A program made the position numbers and the translations under genes. A DNA stretch of 22,924 nucleotides, from the NCBI GenBank assembly GCA_964457415.1, contig CAYWFB010000024.1, positions 1-22,924 on the forward strand, given 5' to 3'. Under the pieces are notes generated by a model. That model worked only from the letters and a program-made list of their open reading frames with translations, did no database searches and was not told where the DNA came from. Positions 14,717 through 20,942 of the stretch are shown in pieces (positions within the stretch are counted from its first letter, which is position 1; every line of letters starts with the position of its first letter). The stretch is from Fimenecus sp964457415. GTDB lineage: Bacteria; Bacillota; Clostridia; Oscillospirales; Acutalibacteraceae.

Positions 14717-15061
14717 ATGAATGTCAAAAGAGGGGACATATATTATGCTGATTTAAGCCCCGTTGTAGGCTCCGAGCAGGGCGGAGTGCGACCCGTACTT
14801 ATAGTGCAGAATGATGTGGGCAATAAATACAGCCCGACGGTGATTGCCGCCGCCATAACAAGTCAGCAGGAAAAATCAAGGCTTCCCACTCATATAAGCG
14901 TAAACGGCAACTCGTGCGGATTAAGTAAAGACTCCGTAGTGTTGCTTGAACAGGTGCGCACAATTGATAAACAACGGCTAAAAGAGAGAATGGGCAATTT
15001 ATCGTCAACTGATATGAATAAAATAGATAGAGCACTTACAGTCAGCTTTGGGTTAACTTAA
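14717..15061 (+). CDS. ndoA: MazF/EndoA-type mRNA interferase toxin
   Basis: 114-residue MazF/PemK-family endoribonuclease very close to Bacillus EndoA (NdoA), which cuts single-stranded mRNA at specific short sequences and arrests growth. The N-terminus VKRGDIYYADLSPVVGSEQGGVRPVL is almost identical in pattern to EndoA. The catalytic residues R25 (GGVRPV) and T48 (AAITSQ) are kept, as is the dimer-interface block VVLLEQVRTIDKQRL. It therefore appears intact. The cognate antitoxin (MazE/EndoAI) is normally just upstream, but the gap to the lipoprotein gene is only 99 bases and contains no antitoxin frame. It may be neutralised from another locus or tolerated at low expression. GGAG lies 12 bases before the ATG, a long spacing that could keep translation low. 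Confidence 0.93.
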   Translation: MNVKRGDIYYADLSPVVGSEQGGVRPVLIVQNDVGNKYSPTVIAAAITSQQEKSRLPTHISVNGNSCGLSKDSVVLLEQVRTIDKQRLKERMGNLSSTDMNKIDRALTVSFGLT

Positions 15062-15065
15062 AAAT

Positions 15066-15090
15066 GTAGGGCGGGGGCTTGCTCCCGCCG
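15066..15090. repeat. GTAGGG-type GC-rich palindromic repeat, copy 1
   Basis: GTAGGG leads into the hairpin GGCGGG ... CCCGCC (15070-15075 / 15084-15089). The GC-rich block stands out from the AT-rich surroundings and has no T-run, so it is not a normal terminator. It shares the GTAGGG opening and hairpin layout with the element at 18553. Confidence 0.5.
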
Positions 15091-15132
15091 AAAATCAATT
15101 TATGAAAATTCTGTTAAATTTACATAAAACAC

Positions 15133-15161
15133 TTGACCTTTTAGCAAAATATGGCTAAAAT
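15133..15161 (+). promoter_or_regulatory. Promoter of groESL
   Basis: TTGACC (15133-15138), a 17-base spacer and TAAAAT (15156-15161), with a second possible -10 TATAAT at 15161-15166. A perfect inverted repeat TTTTAGC-N8-GCTAAAA (15139-15160) fills the spacer. Transcription would start at the edge of the CIRCE element. Confidence 0.8.
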
Positions 15162-15165
15162 ATAA

Positions 15166-15192
15166 TTAGCACTCAGACTATGAGAGTGCTAA
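15166..15192. promoter_or_regulatory. CIRCE operator (HrcA binding site)
   Basis: TTAGCACTC-N9-GAGTGCTAA is an exact match to the CIRCE consensus. HrcA repressor bound here blocks groESL until heat or misfolded protein titrates GroEL. Confidence 0.97.
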
Positions 15193-15229
15193 AATTTTTG
15201 TATTTCTAATCTTTAGGAGGTAACATAAA

Positions 15230-15514
15230 ATGACTATTAAACCCCTTGCAGACAGAGTTGTTCTCAAGTCTTGCGAAATGGAAGAAACAACAAAAAGCGG
15301 TATCGTTCTTGCCGCTGCCGCACAGGAAAAGCCCCAGATTGCTGAGGTTGTTGCAGTTGGTCCCGGCGGAGTTGTTGACGGCAAAGAGGTAGAAATGTAT
15401 GTTAAGGTCGGCGATAAGGTAATCACCGGCAAATATTCAGGTACTGAGGTTAAGATGGATAATGAAGAATACACCATCGTTCGTCAGTCAGAAATTCTTG
15501 CTATTGTTGAATAA
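15230..15514 (+). CDS. groES: Co-chaperonin GroES (Hsp10)
   Basis: 94-residue GroES of normal length. Seven copies form the lid of the GroEL folding chamber. It begins MTIKPLADRVVLK, has the flexible mobile loop around residues 16-32 (MEETTKSGIVLA, which docks on GroEL) and the conserved VVAVGPGG turn and VGDKVITGKYSGTEVK strand. AGGAGGTAA precedes the ATG by 6 bases. It is the first gene of the CIRCE-controlled operon, with groL 16 bases downstream. Confidence 0.98.
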   Translation: MTIKPLADRVVLKSCEMEETTKSGIVLAAAAQEKPQIAEVVAVGPGGVVDGKEVEMYVKVGDKVITGKYSGTEVKMDNEEYTIVRQSEILAIVE

Positions 15515-15530
15515 TTGGAGGTAGTACATT

Positions 15531-17168
15531 ATGGCAAAGCAGATTATTTACGGCGAAGAGGCAAGAAAAGCTCTTCAGAACGGTATCGACAAATTAAGCA
15601 ATACAGTTAAAATTACACTCGGTCCCAAGGGCAGAAACGTAGTTCTTGACAGAAAATACGGCGCACCCCTCATTACAAATGACGGCGTTACAATCGCAAA
15701 AGAAATTGAGCTTGAAGACGCATTTGAGAATATGGGCGCACAGCTCGTAAAAGAAGTCGCAACAAAGACAAACGATGTTGCAGGTGACGGTACAACAACC
15801 GCAACACTTCTTGCTCAGGCACTCGTTCGCGAGGGTATGAAGAACGTTGCCGCAGGTGCAAACCCAATGGTAGTTAAAAAGGGTATGCAGGCTGCAGTAA
15901 ACGCAGTAGTTGACGAAGTACTTAAAAACGCAAAGCCCGTTGAATCAAGTGACGATATCGCCCGCGTTGCAACAGTTTCAGCAGCAGACGAATATATCGG
16001 CGAGCTTATTGCTGATGCAATGGCTAAGGTTACTGCAGACGGCGTAATCACAATCGAAGAATCAAAGACAAGCGAAACATACTCTGACGTTGTTGAGGGT
16101 ATGCAGTTTGACCGCGGTTATATCTCACCCTATATGGTAACAGATACAGATAAGATGGAAGCAGTAATCGACGATGCTCTCATTCTTATCACAGACAAGA
16201 AAATCGGCAATATTCAAGAAATTCTTCCTCTCCTTGAGCAGATTGTTCAGTCAGGCAAAAAGCTCGTAATCGTTGCAGAGGATGTTGAGGGCGAGGCTCT
16301 TTCAACACTTCTCGTAAACAAGCTCCGCGGTACATTCACTTGCGTTGCAGTTAAGGCTCCCGGCTTTGGCGACAGAAGAAAAGAAATGCTTCAGGATATC
16401 GCAATCCTTACAGGCGGTCAGGTTATTACATCAGACCTCGGTCTTGAGCTTAAGGATACTCAGCTTTATCAGCTCGGCCGCGCAAAGCAGGTTAAGATTT
16501 CAAAGGAAAATACAATCATCGTTGACGGTGCAGGCGATGCAGATGCAATCAAGGGCAGAATTCATCAGATTAAAGCACAGATTGCCGAAACAACATCAGA
16601 TTTTGACCGTGAAAAACTTCAGGAAAGACTTGCAAAGCTTGCAGGCGGTGTTGCAGTTATCCGTGTAGGTGCCGCAACAGAAACTGAAATGAAAGAAAAG
16701 AAGCTCCGCATTGAAGATGCTCTTGCAGCTACAAAGGCAGCTGTTGAAGAAGGCACAGTTGCAGGCGGTGGTGTTGCACTTCTCGGCGCTATCAAGGCTG
16801 CATCAGCACTTCTTGATACAGAGGATGCAGATTACAAAACAGGCGTTAAGATTGTTCTTAAGGCTATTGAAGAGCCCGTTCGTCAGATTGCCGCAAACGC
16901 AGGCCTTGAGGGTTCAGTTATTGTAAACGAAATCGTGAATTCAAATAAAGCAGGCTACGGCTTCAACTTCGCAACAGGCGAATATGTTGATATGTTCGAG
17001 GCAGGTATCCTTGACCCCGCAAAAGTTACTCGTTCAGCACTTCAGAACGCATCATCAGTTGCCGCAATGGTTCTCACAACAGAATCACTCGTAGCTGATA
17101 TTCCCGACCCACAGGCTGACGCAGCTGCAGCCGCAGCAATGGCTCAGGCAGGCGGCGGAATGTATTAA
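15531..17168 (+). CDS. groL: Chaperonin GroEL (Hsp60)
   Basis: 545-residue GroEL of standard length. Two seven-membered rings fold proteins with ATP hydrolysis. Visible features are TLGPKGRNVVLD (29-40), the ATP-binding GDGTTTAT (85-92, catalytic D86), LKAIEEPVRQIAANAG in the equatorial domain and the flexible C-terminal GGGMY tail. GGAGGT precedes the ATG by 8 bases. The codon choice is more biased than in neighbouring genes (many GCA, CTT and GTT codons with few rare ones), in line with high expression. It is followed by a tandem repeat and a terminator. Confidence 0.98.
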   Translation: MAKQIIYGEEARKALQNGIDKLSNTVKITLGPKGRNVVLDRKYGAPLITNDGVTIAKEIELEDAFENMGAQLVKEVATKTNDVAGDGTTTATLLAQALVREGMKNVAAGANPMVVKKGMQAAVNAVVDEVLKNAKPVESSDDIARVATVSAADEYIGELIADAMAKVTADGVITIEESKTSETYSDVVEGMQFDRGYISPYMVTDTDKMEAVIDDALILITDKKIGNIQEILPLLEQIVQSGKKLVIVAEDVEGEALSTLLVNKLRGTFTCVAVKAPGFGDRRKEMLQDIAILTGGQVITSDLGLELKDTQLYQLGRAKQVKISKENTIIVDGAGDADAIKGRIHQIKAQIAETTSDFDREKLQERLAKLAGGVAVIRVGAATETEMKEKKLRIEDALAATKAAVEEGTVAGGGVALLGAIKAASALLDTEDADYKTGVKIVLKAIEEPVRQIAANAGLEGSVIVNEIVNSNKAGYGFNFATGEYVDMFEAGILDPAKVTRSALQNASSVAAMVLTTESLVADIPDPQADAAAAAAMAQAGGGMY

Positions 17169-17171
17169 TAA

Positions 17172-17199
17172 ATGCAGAATGCTGAATGCAAAATGCAGA
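17172..17199. repeat. Four tandem 7-bp repeats (ATGCAGA-like)
   Basis: ATGCAGA, ATGCTGA, ATGCAAA and ATGCAGA follow one another between the groL stop and its terminator. The first and last units are identical and the middle two differ at one position each. Confidence 0.7.
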
Positions 17200-17212
17200 A
17201 TTAAATAAAAAT

Positions 17213-17249
17213 AATCCCGACTTGTTCACATTTCAGGTCGGGATTTTTT
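17213..17249 (+). terminator. Rho-independent terminator of groESL
   Basis: A 12-bp stem beginning AATCCCGAC and closing with GTCGGGATT (one G:U pair), a 9-base loop and a T-run. Confidence 0.9.
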
Positions 17250-17256
17250 AATCACT

Positions 17257-17283
17257 TTGTAAACCTTATTACAATTCTGTAAT
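17257..17283. promoter_or_regulatory. Overlapping TGTAA palindromes upstream of the DUF2975 promoter
   Basis: TTGTAA-N6-TTACAA (17257-17274) overlaps ATTACA-ATTC-TGTAAT (17268-17283), giving three alternating TGTAA half-sites about 25 bases before the -35 element. This is a candidate operator array; the regulator is unknown. Confidence 0.4.
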
Positions 17284-17308
17284 TTTTCTGTTTTTCGATA
17301 AATTTTTA

Positions 17309-17337
17309 TTGACAAACGATAAAAATAATGGTATTTT
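17309..17337 (+). promoter_or_regulatory. Promoter of the DUF2975-HTH operon
   Basis: Consensus TTGACA (17309-17314), a 17-base spacer and TATTTT (17332-17337). Confidence 0.75.
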
Positions 17338-17365
17338 TAAGCCAAGATATGAAATTTCCATATTT

Positions 17366-17371
17366 AAGGAG
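17366..17371 (+). promoter_or_regulatory. Ribosome binding site setting start 17379
   Basis: AAGGAG lies 7 bases before the ATG at 17379. The earlier in-frame ATG at 17328 lies inside the promoter and is rejected. Confidence 0.8.
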
Positions 17372-17378
17372 AATTTTT

Positions 17379-17822
17379 ATGAAATCAAAAAGTAAATCAT
17401 TAAAGCTTTCAATAGCTTTTACCACATTCTTTGCGGTGCTTTTAGCAGTGCTCACACTTTCAGCCCCTTGGTCGGTTGGAATTATCTGTGAATACTTTCA
17501 CCGTGCCCATTTGACGAATTTCCTTATAACTGTTACATATCTCGCAGTACCTGCAGGGTGGGGCGCAATAGTGCTTCTCTATAAAATTCTTTTCAATGTA
17601 AACGAGAAGAAAATCTTCATTCCCCAAAACGTAAAATATCTTCAGATTCTCTCTTGGCTCTGTTTTTATGTAGGTGTGTTAAGCGGATTTTCAACATTTA
17701 AATTCATTGCCTTTGCAATTGTGTCACTTTCAGCACTATTTATTGGTTTAATTGTCCGCGTGGTGCGAAATATTATCCACGAGGCAATTCAAATCAAAGA
17801 AGAAAATGAGTTAACAATATGA
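17379..17822 (+). CDS. DUF2975 family membrane protein (YoaS-like)
   Basis: 147-residue protein with four hydrophobic segments (about 12-30, 45-66, 83-102 and 105-128), matching the small DUF2975 family (PF11188). The blocks AVPAGWGAIVLLYKILFNV and IFIPQNVKYLQILSWLCFYVG are typical: a membrane segment, a short cytoplasmic loop with 'F-x-P-x-N-x-K-x-L', then another membrane segment. The function is unknown. Family members nearly always sit just before a small YozG-type HTH regulator, as here (10-base gap). The pair may form a membrane-linked regulatory unit; this is inference. Confidence 0.8.
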   Translation: MKSKSKSLKLSIAFTTFFAVLLAVLTLSAPWSVGIICEYFHRAHLTNFLITVTYLAVPAGWGAIVLLYKILFNVNEKKIFIPQNVKYLQILSWLCFYVGVLSGFSTFKFIAFAIVSLSALFIGLIVRVVRNIIHEAIQIKEENELTI

Positions 17823-17832
17823 GGTAACGAAA

Positions 17833-18072
17833 ATGGCAATTAAAGTAAATCTCGATTTAGCTCTCGCCAAGGCCAAAATGACCTCAGGCGAATTGGCTGA
17901 ACGAATAGGAATAACCCAAGCAAATTTATCAATTCTCAAAACCGGCAAAGCAAAGGCGGTGCGTTTTTCAACTCTCGAAGCTATCTGTCGAGAGCTCAAC
18001 TGCCAACCCGGCGACATTTTGGAATATGATGACGGCTCGTCACTCACTCTGATTCACTCCAAGGAGGCATAA
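17833..18072 (+). CDS. YozG-type Xre/Cro HTH transcriptional regulator
   Basis: 79-residue DNA-binding protein made of a single Cro/C1-type helix-turn-helix (HTH_26 type). The helices run LDLALAKAKMT, GELAERIGIT (helix 2) and QANLSILKTGKAKAVRFSTLEAICRELNCQPGDILEY (recognition helix and scaffold). The ending 'ICRELNCQPGDILEY' is the family hallmark. It follows the DUF2975 gene and its stop is 2 bases before the next start, so all three genes are probably co-transcribed. It may bind the TGTAA palindromes ahead of the operon (inference, autoregulation). GAGG lies 8 bases before the ATG. Confidence 0.9.
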   Translation: MAIKVNLDLALAKAKMTSGELAERIGITQANLSILKTGKAKAVRFSTLEAICRELNCQPGDILEYDDGSSLTLIHSKEA

Positions 18073-18074
18073 TT

Positions 18075-18530
18075 GTGAAACGATTTTCTTATATCATAAT
18101 GACCGCATATTATGGTTTTGCGTGGATTGGTATGTTCTACACATTTTTACCAACTGAAGCTAATGTAGCAATGGGTGTAGTAGGATTATTGGCAATTGGC
18201 GAGTCACCTGAAAATGTAGAATTAAGCAATATGATTTATACAATAGGGTGGAGCATATTTTTCGCAACACTCATTCTTTTCACAACCCTCTCACATTTCT
18301 GGAAAAAGATTTTTAACGGCATTCCAATTGTCATTCTTTCAATATTATTGTTCTTTAATATGTTTTTATTGATTCACGGTATGTTTATGCCACTTTTAAT
18401 AAACATCGCACTTATTCCTATGACCGTTTACATTGGCAAAACAGAAAAAACACCTGAAGAAATTCAAAAAGAAAAAGACTTTGAGGTGTTACGAACAAAA
18501 TATTTTTATGAGTTTATAAATAACGATTAG
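18075..18530 (+). CDS. Small membrane protein, TTxxHF family, paralog 1
   Basis: 151-residue protein of unknown function with four hydrophobic segments (about 6-24, 55-72, 82-102 and 104-120) and a short charged C-tail. The start is GTG with AAGGAGG 7 bases upstream. It shares a pattern with two other genes in this window: N-terminus MKRFSYIIMTAYY, mid-protein TTLSHF (70-75) just after a membrane segment, and INIALIPMTVYIGKTE near the end. I know no family name for it. It is tied to the HTH gene by a 2-base gap. No enzyme motif is visible. Confidence 0.75.
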   Translation: MKRFSYIIMTAYYGFAWIGMFYTFLPTEANVAMGVVGLLAIGESPENVELSNMIYTIGWSIFFATLILFTTLSHFWKKIFNGIPIVILSILLFFNMFLLIHGMFMPLLINIALIPMTVYIGKTEKTPEEIQKEKDFEVLRTKYFYEFINND

Positions 18531-18552
18531 TCTAATTAGAAGAATTCGAGCA

Positions 18553-18578
18553 GTAGGGGACGATGCCCACATCGTCCC
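18553..18578. repeat. GTAGGG-type GC-rich palindromic repeat, copy 2
   Basis: GTAGG leads into the perfect 9-bp hairpin GGGACGATG-CCCA-CATCGTCCC (18557-18578). It is GC-rich, in a gap between two AT-rich paralogous genes, and has no T-run. Confidence 0.6.
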
Positions 18579-18595
18579 GCAAACATAAACACTGC

Positions 18596-18683
18596 GTAGG
18601 GACAGACGGGTCTCGCCTACCGGCTCGGTCGGTGCTTCTGCTTCGCAGAGGTGTCCACCAGACACCCGCACCCTCGTCTGTCA
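18596..18683. repeat. GTAGGG-type composite palindromic repeat, copy 3
   Basis: GTAGGGAC opens a GC-rich block closed by GACAGACG (18601-18608) / CGTCTGTC (18675-18682). Inside are GGTGC / GCACC and two small hairpins, TCTGC-TTC-GCAGA and GGTGTC-CACCA-GACACC, giving a branched, cloverleaf-like fold. It ends 4 bases before the next ribosome binding site, so it would be part of that gene's leader. It does not resemble a tRNA. Confidence 0.6.
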
Positions 18684-18700
18684 GTGAAAGGAGAATAATA

Positions 18701-19129
18701 ATGAACAATATGATTAAAAGAATTGTTTATGTTCTGATGATGCTGTTTTTTGTCGTTTCGTGGATTATGGGTGAATTGTGCATGGATGTATATATTGACT
18801 TTTATTTATTACGAGGCTTTTTCACTTTGCTTGTAGTATGCGATATTCCATTTAATTTTACCTTAATTTCTTCTGTGTTTTGGATTTTACTGATGCTACT
18901 TACAACCATAGCACATTTCAATAATGGAAATGTTAAAAATTGGATTGTAATAATACTGTTAATGGTTCTTTTGCCAAATTCAATTTTTCTTTTTGGACTT
19001 TTATCTTTTGACCTTGAACAGATGGTGCCTTTAATAAATATTGTTTTAATTGTCTTATCTGTATATATTGCACATGATGCGGATTATGCGACTGAAAGAT
19101 GTCACTGCTCATCCGTGAAAGGAAAATAA
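18701..19129 (+). CDS. Small membrane protein, TTxxHF family, paralog 2
   Basis: 142-residue protein of unknown function with four hydrophobic segments (about 6-26, 38-70, 80-101 and 108-124). It aligns by eye with the preceding paralog and with the N-terminal part of the protein at 20943. Common points are IKRIVYVLMMLFF (5-17), TTIAHF (68-73) and LINIVLIVLSVYIAHDA (111-127). The start at 18701 is set by AAAGGAG 7 bases upstream; an in-frame extension to 18563 would translate the GC-rich repeat and is rejected. The cysteine-bearing tail ERCHCSSVKGK is unique to this copy. The next gene starts 2 bases after the stop. Confidence 0.72.
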   Translation: MNNMIKRIVYVLMMLFFVVSWIMGELCMDVYIDFYLLRGFFTLLVVCDIPFNFTLISSVFWILLMLLTTIAHFNNGNVKNWIVIILLMVLLPNSIFLFGLLSFDLEQMVPLINIVLIVLSVYIAHDADYATERCHCSSVKGK

Positions 19130-19131
19130 CT

Positions 19132-20874
19132 ATGGAAAACACATCAACAAATATCACCAACAACACTCCGCAAACTCCCACACCACCACAAACTCCCGTT
19201 TATCCCAATAATTACATCAACCCTTATGCATCACTGCGCAAGCCCAAAGAAGAAAAGAAAATCGACTTCACAAAAGCGGATTACATATTTATGGGCATTT
19301 TCGCCGTGTTGTCCCTCTGCCTTGTGTTCTTCGGATTTTTCGGCGGTATGGCAATCGGATTTACAATCTCATCCATTGCCCTCGTAGCCGCACTCACCGT
19401 TTATATCGTGAAAAAAGGCGAATTCAGCTTTATTTCAATCTCGTCACTTGTGTTGGCGGCACTTTCAAGCGTGGTTTTCACTCTTTACGCAAGCGATACT
19501 CTTTCACGCTTTATCGCGTTCCTTGTGCTTTTCGCATCAACGGCACTCTGCACCGTGTCGCTTACCGATAAAACCGTGGTAGATAATATTAACGGCGTGG
19601 TGAAATTGGGCTTTTCAACCTTTTTAGCACCTTTTTCCAATATCCCCGTAGCCGTAAAATCACTTCTTAAAAATGACAAAAAGAAAACCGCCGTGCAGAT
19701 TATCGCGGCAGTTGGTGCGGCAGTTCCCGTGCTTGCAATTGTGATTGCATTGCTTACAAGTGCCGACGCCGCCTTTGAGGGCCTTGTAGCAAAGGTCGCA
19801 TCAAGCCTTGGTATGACAATTTTAAAGCTTATCGTAACCGCAATCGTAGCACTTATAGTAGTTTCCTTTTCCGTAACCTGTAAATATAAGCTCAATGAAT
19901 TGAGTGGAGCTCCATTACAACCCGAAAAAGCAAGAAAACTCAATTCTCCCTTTGCCGTAACATTTTTGGGTCTCATCGCTTTGGTTTATCTCGTGTATAT
20001 GTTCTCGCAGACTGCATATTTCTTCAGCGCATTTTCGGGGATTCTCCCCGCAGGCTATGAATTCAGCTTTGCCCAATATGCACGTCGCGGATTTTTCGAG
20101 ACCGAGGCAATCGCGTTTATAAACCTTGCACTTATGACAATCATAATGTGGCTCACGGTTCGTCGCGAAAACGGCAAGCTCAACCCGATTGTAAAAGGGC
20201 TTATGACCTTTATAGGCGTATTTACAATTCTCTTTATCGCAACCGCAATTTCAAAAATGGTTATGTATATAGGGGAGTACGGGCTCACAGTTTTGCGCCT
20301 TTTCACCTCTGTATTTATGCTCGCCACCGCAGTGGTTATCGTAGCATTTATTATCAGAATTTTTAATCCCGAGCTTAAAACAATGAAATACGCGGCAATT
20401 ATTTCAATGGCACTTTTCACCGCACTCTGCCTTTGCGGAATTGACCGCACCGTAGCCGCCTATAACGTAAACGCATATCTCAATGGCAAGCTTCCGACTA
20501 TTGATGTTGATACGCTATATTTCCTTTCAGACTCTGCAATTCCCTATGTTGCAAAGCTCACCGAATGTGACGACGAAACCGTCAAAAAAGACGCATCAAA
20601 TATTGTTATTGATATGTACGAAGATTATATAGGCTACAGAGGAAATTACAGTGACGATGCAGACGGCTCATACAGAACAGATTTTGTGCTGGCAGGAACA
20701 GACTATACTGTTTCAATACATCTTGCCGCAAATGCTATAGACAGCCGTGAAATCAAATATTATGACCCTTATGAAATAACTGAAGATGAAGACTACTCCG
20801 ACCAATATAATCAAATCGTCGAAGACGAAGACCTTCTTTTTGACGACGAAACAGTGAATTGGGATGAAGTATAG
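19132..20874 (+). CDS. DUF4153/DUF4173 family polytopic membrane protein
   Basis: 580-residue membrane protein of unknown function. A Pro/Thr/Asn-rich cytoplasmic N-tail (1-50) precedes about 12 hydrophobic segments (about 51-440). The family core lies at YLVYMFSQTAYFFSAFSG (286-303), FSFAQYARRGFFE (311-323) and GEYGLTVLRLF (381-391), the blocks that define DUF4153/DUF4173. The C-terminal ~140 residues are soluble; residues 441-550 look folded and the last ~30 are strongly acidic (DEDYSDQYNQ, DEDLLFDDET). The start at 19132 is chosen by AAAGGA 8 bases upstream; the ATG at 19099 lies inside the previous gene without a site. It is coupled to paralog 2 by a 2-base gap, which suggests joint action with the TTxxHF proteins. 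Confidence 0.82.
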   Translation: MENTSTNITNNTPQTPTPPQTPVYPNNYINPYASLRKPKEEKKIDFTKADYIFMGIFAVLSLCLVFFGFFGGMAIGFTISSIALVAALTVYIVKKGEFSFISISSLVLAALSSVVFTLYASDTLSRFIAFLVLFASTALCTVSLTDKTVVDNINGVVKLGFSTFLAPFSNIPVAVKSLLKNDKKKTAVQIIAAVGAAVPVLAIVIALLTSADAAFEGLVAKVASSLGMTILKLIVTAIVALIVVSFSVTCKYKLNELSGAPLQPEKARKLNSPFAVTFLGLIALVYLVYMFSQTAYFFSAFSGILPAGYEFSFAQYARRGFFETEAIAFINLALMTIIMWLTVRRENGKLNPIVKGLMTFIGVFTILFIATAISKMVMYIGEYGLTVLRLFTSVFMLATAVVIVAFIIRIFNPELKTMKYAAIISMALFTALCLCGIDRTVAAYNVNAYLNGKLPTIDVDTLYFLSDSAIPYVAKLTECDDETVKKDASNIVIDMYEDYIGYRGNYSDDADGSYRTDFVLAGTDYTVSIHLAANAIDSREIKYYDPYEITEDEDYSDQYNQIVEDEDLLFDDETVNWDEV

Positions 20875-20942
20875 AGCAGGCGGGGAACTCAGTTCACGCT
20901 GAATTATAATAAAGAAAAAGTGTATAATGAGGAGGACTAATA

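Noticed and set aside
15066..15092. Terminator for mazF
   Set aside because: The GC-rich hairpin is followed by GAAAATC, not by a T-run, so it is better read as a palindromic repeat.
18596..18683. tRNA or tRNA-like gene suggested by the cloverleaf-like fold
   Set aside because: No T-loop GTTCGA-type box, no anticodon arm of correct size and no acceptor CCA context.
18563..18700. N-terminal extension of paralog 2 through the GC-rich repeat
   Set aside because: The extension translates a palindromic repeat, while the ATG at 18701 has a strong ribosome binding site and gives an N-terminus like its paralogs.
19099..19131. Earlier ATG for the DUF4173 gene inside paralog 2
   Set aside because: No ribosome binding site; the ATG at 19132 follows AAAGGA at good spacing.
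20876..20942. Promoter before paralog 3 (two TATAAT sequences)
   Set aside because: Neither has a recognisable -35 at 16-18 bases, so a promoter is not listed as a feature.
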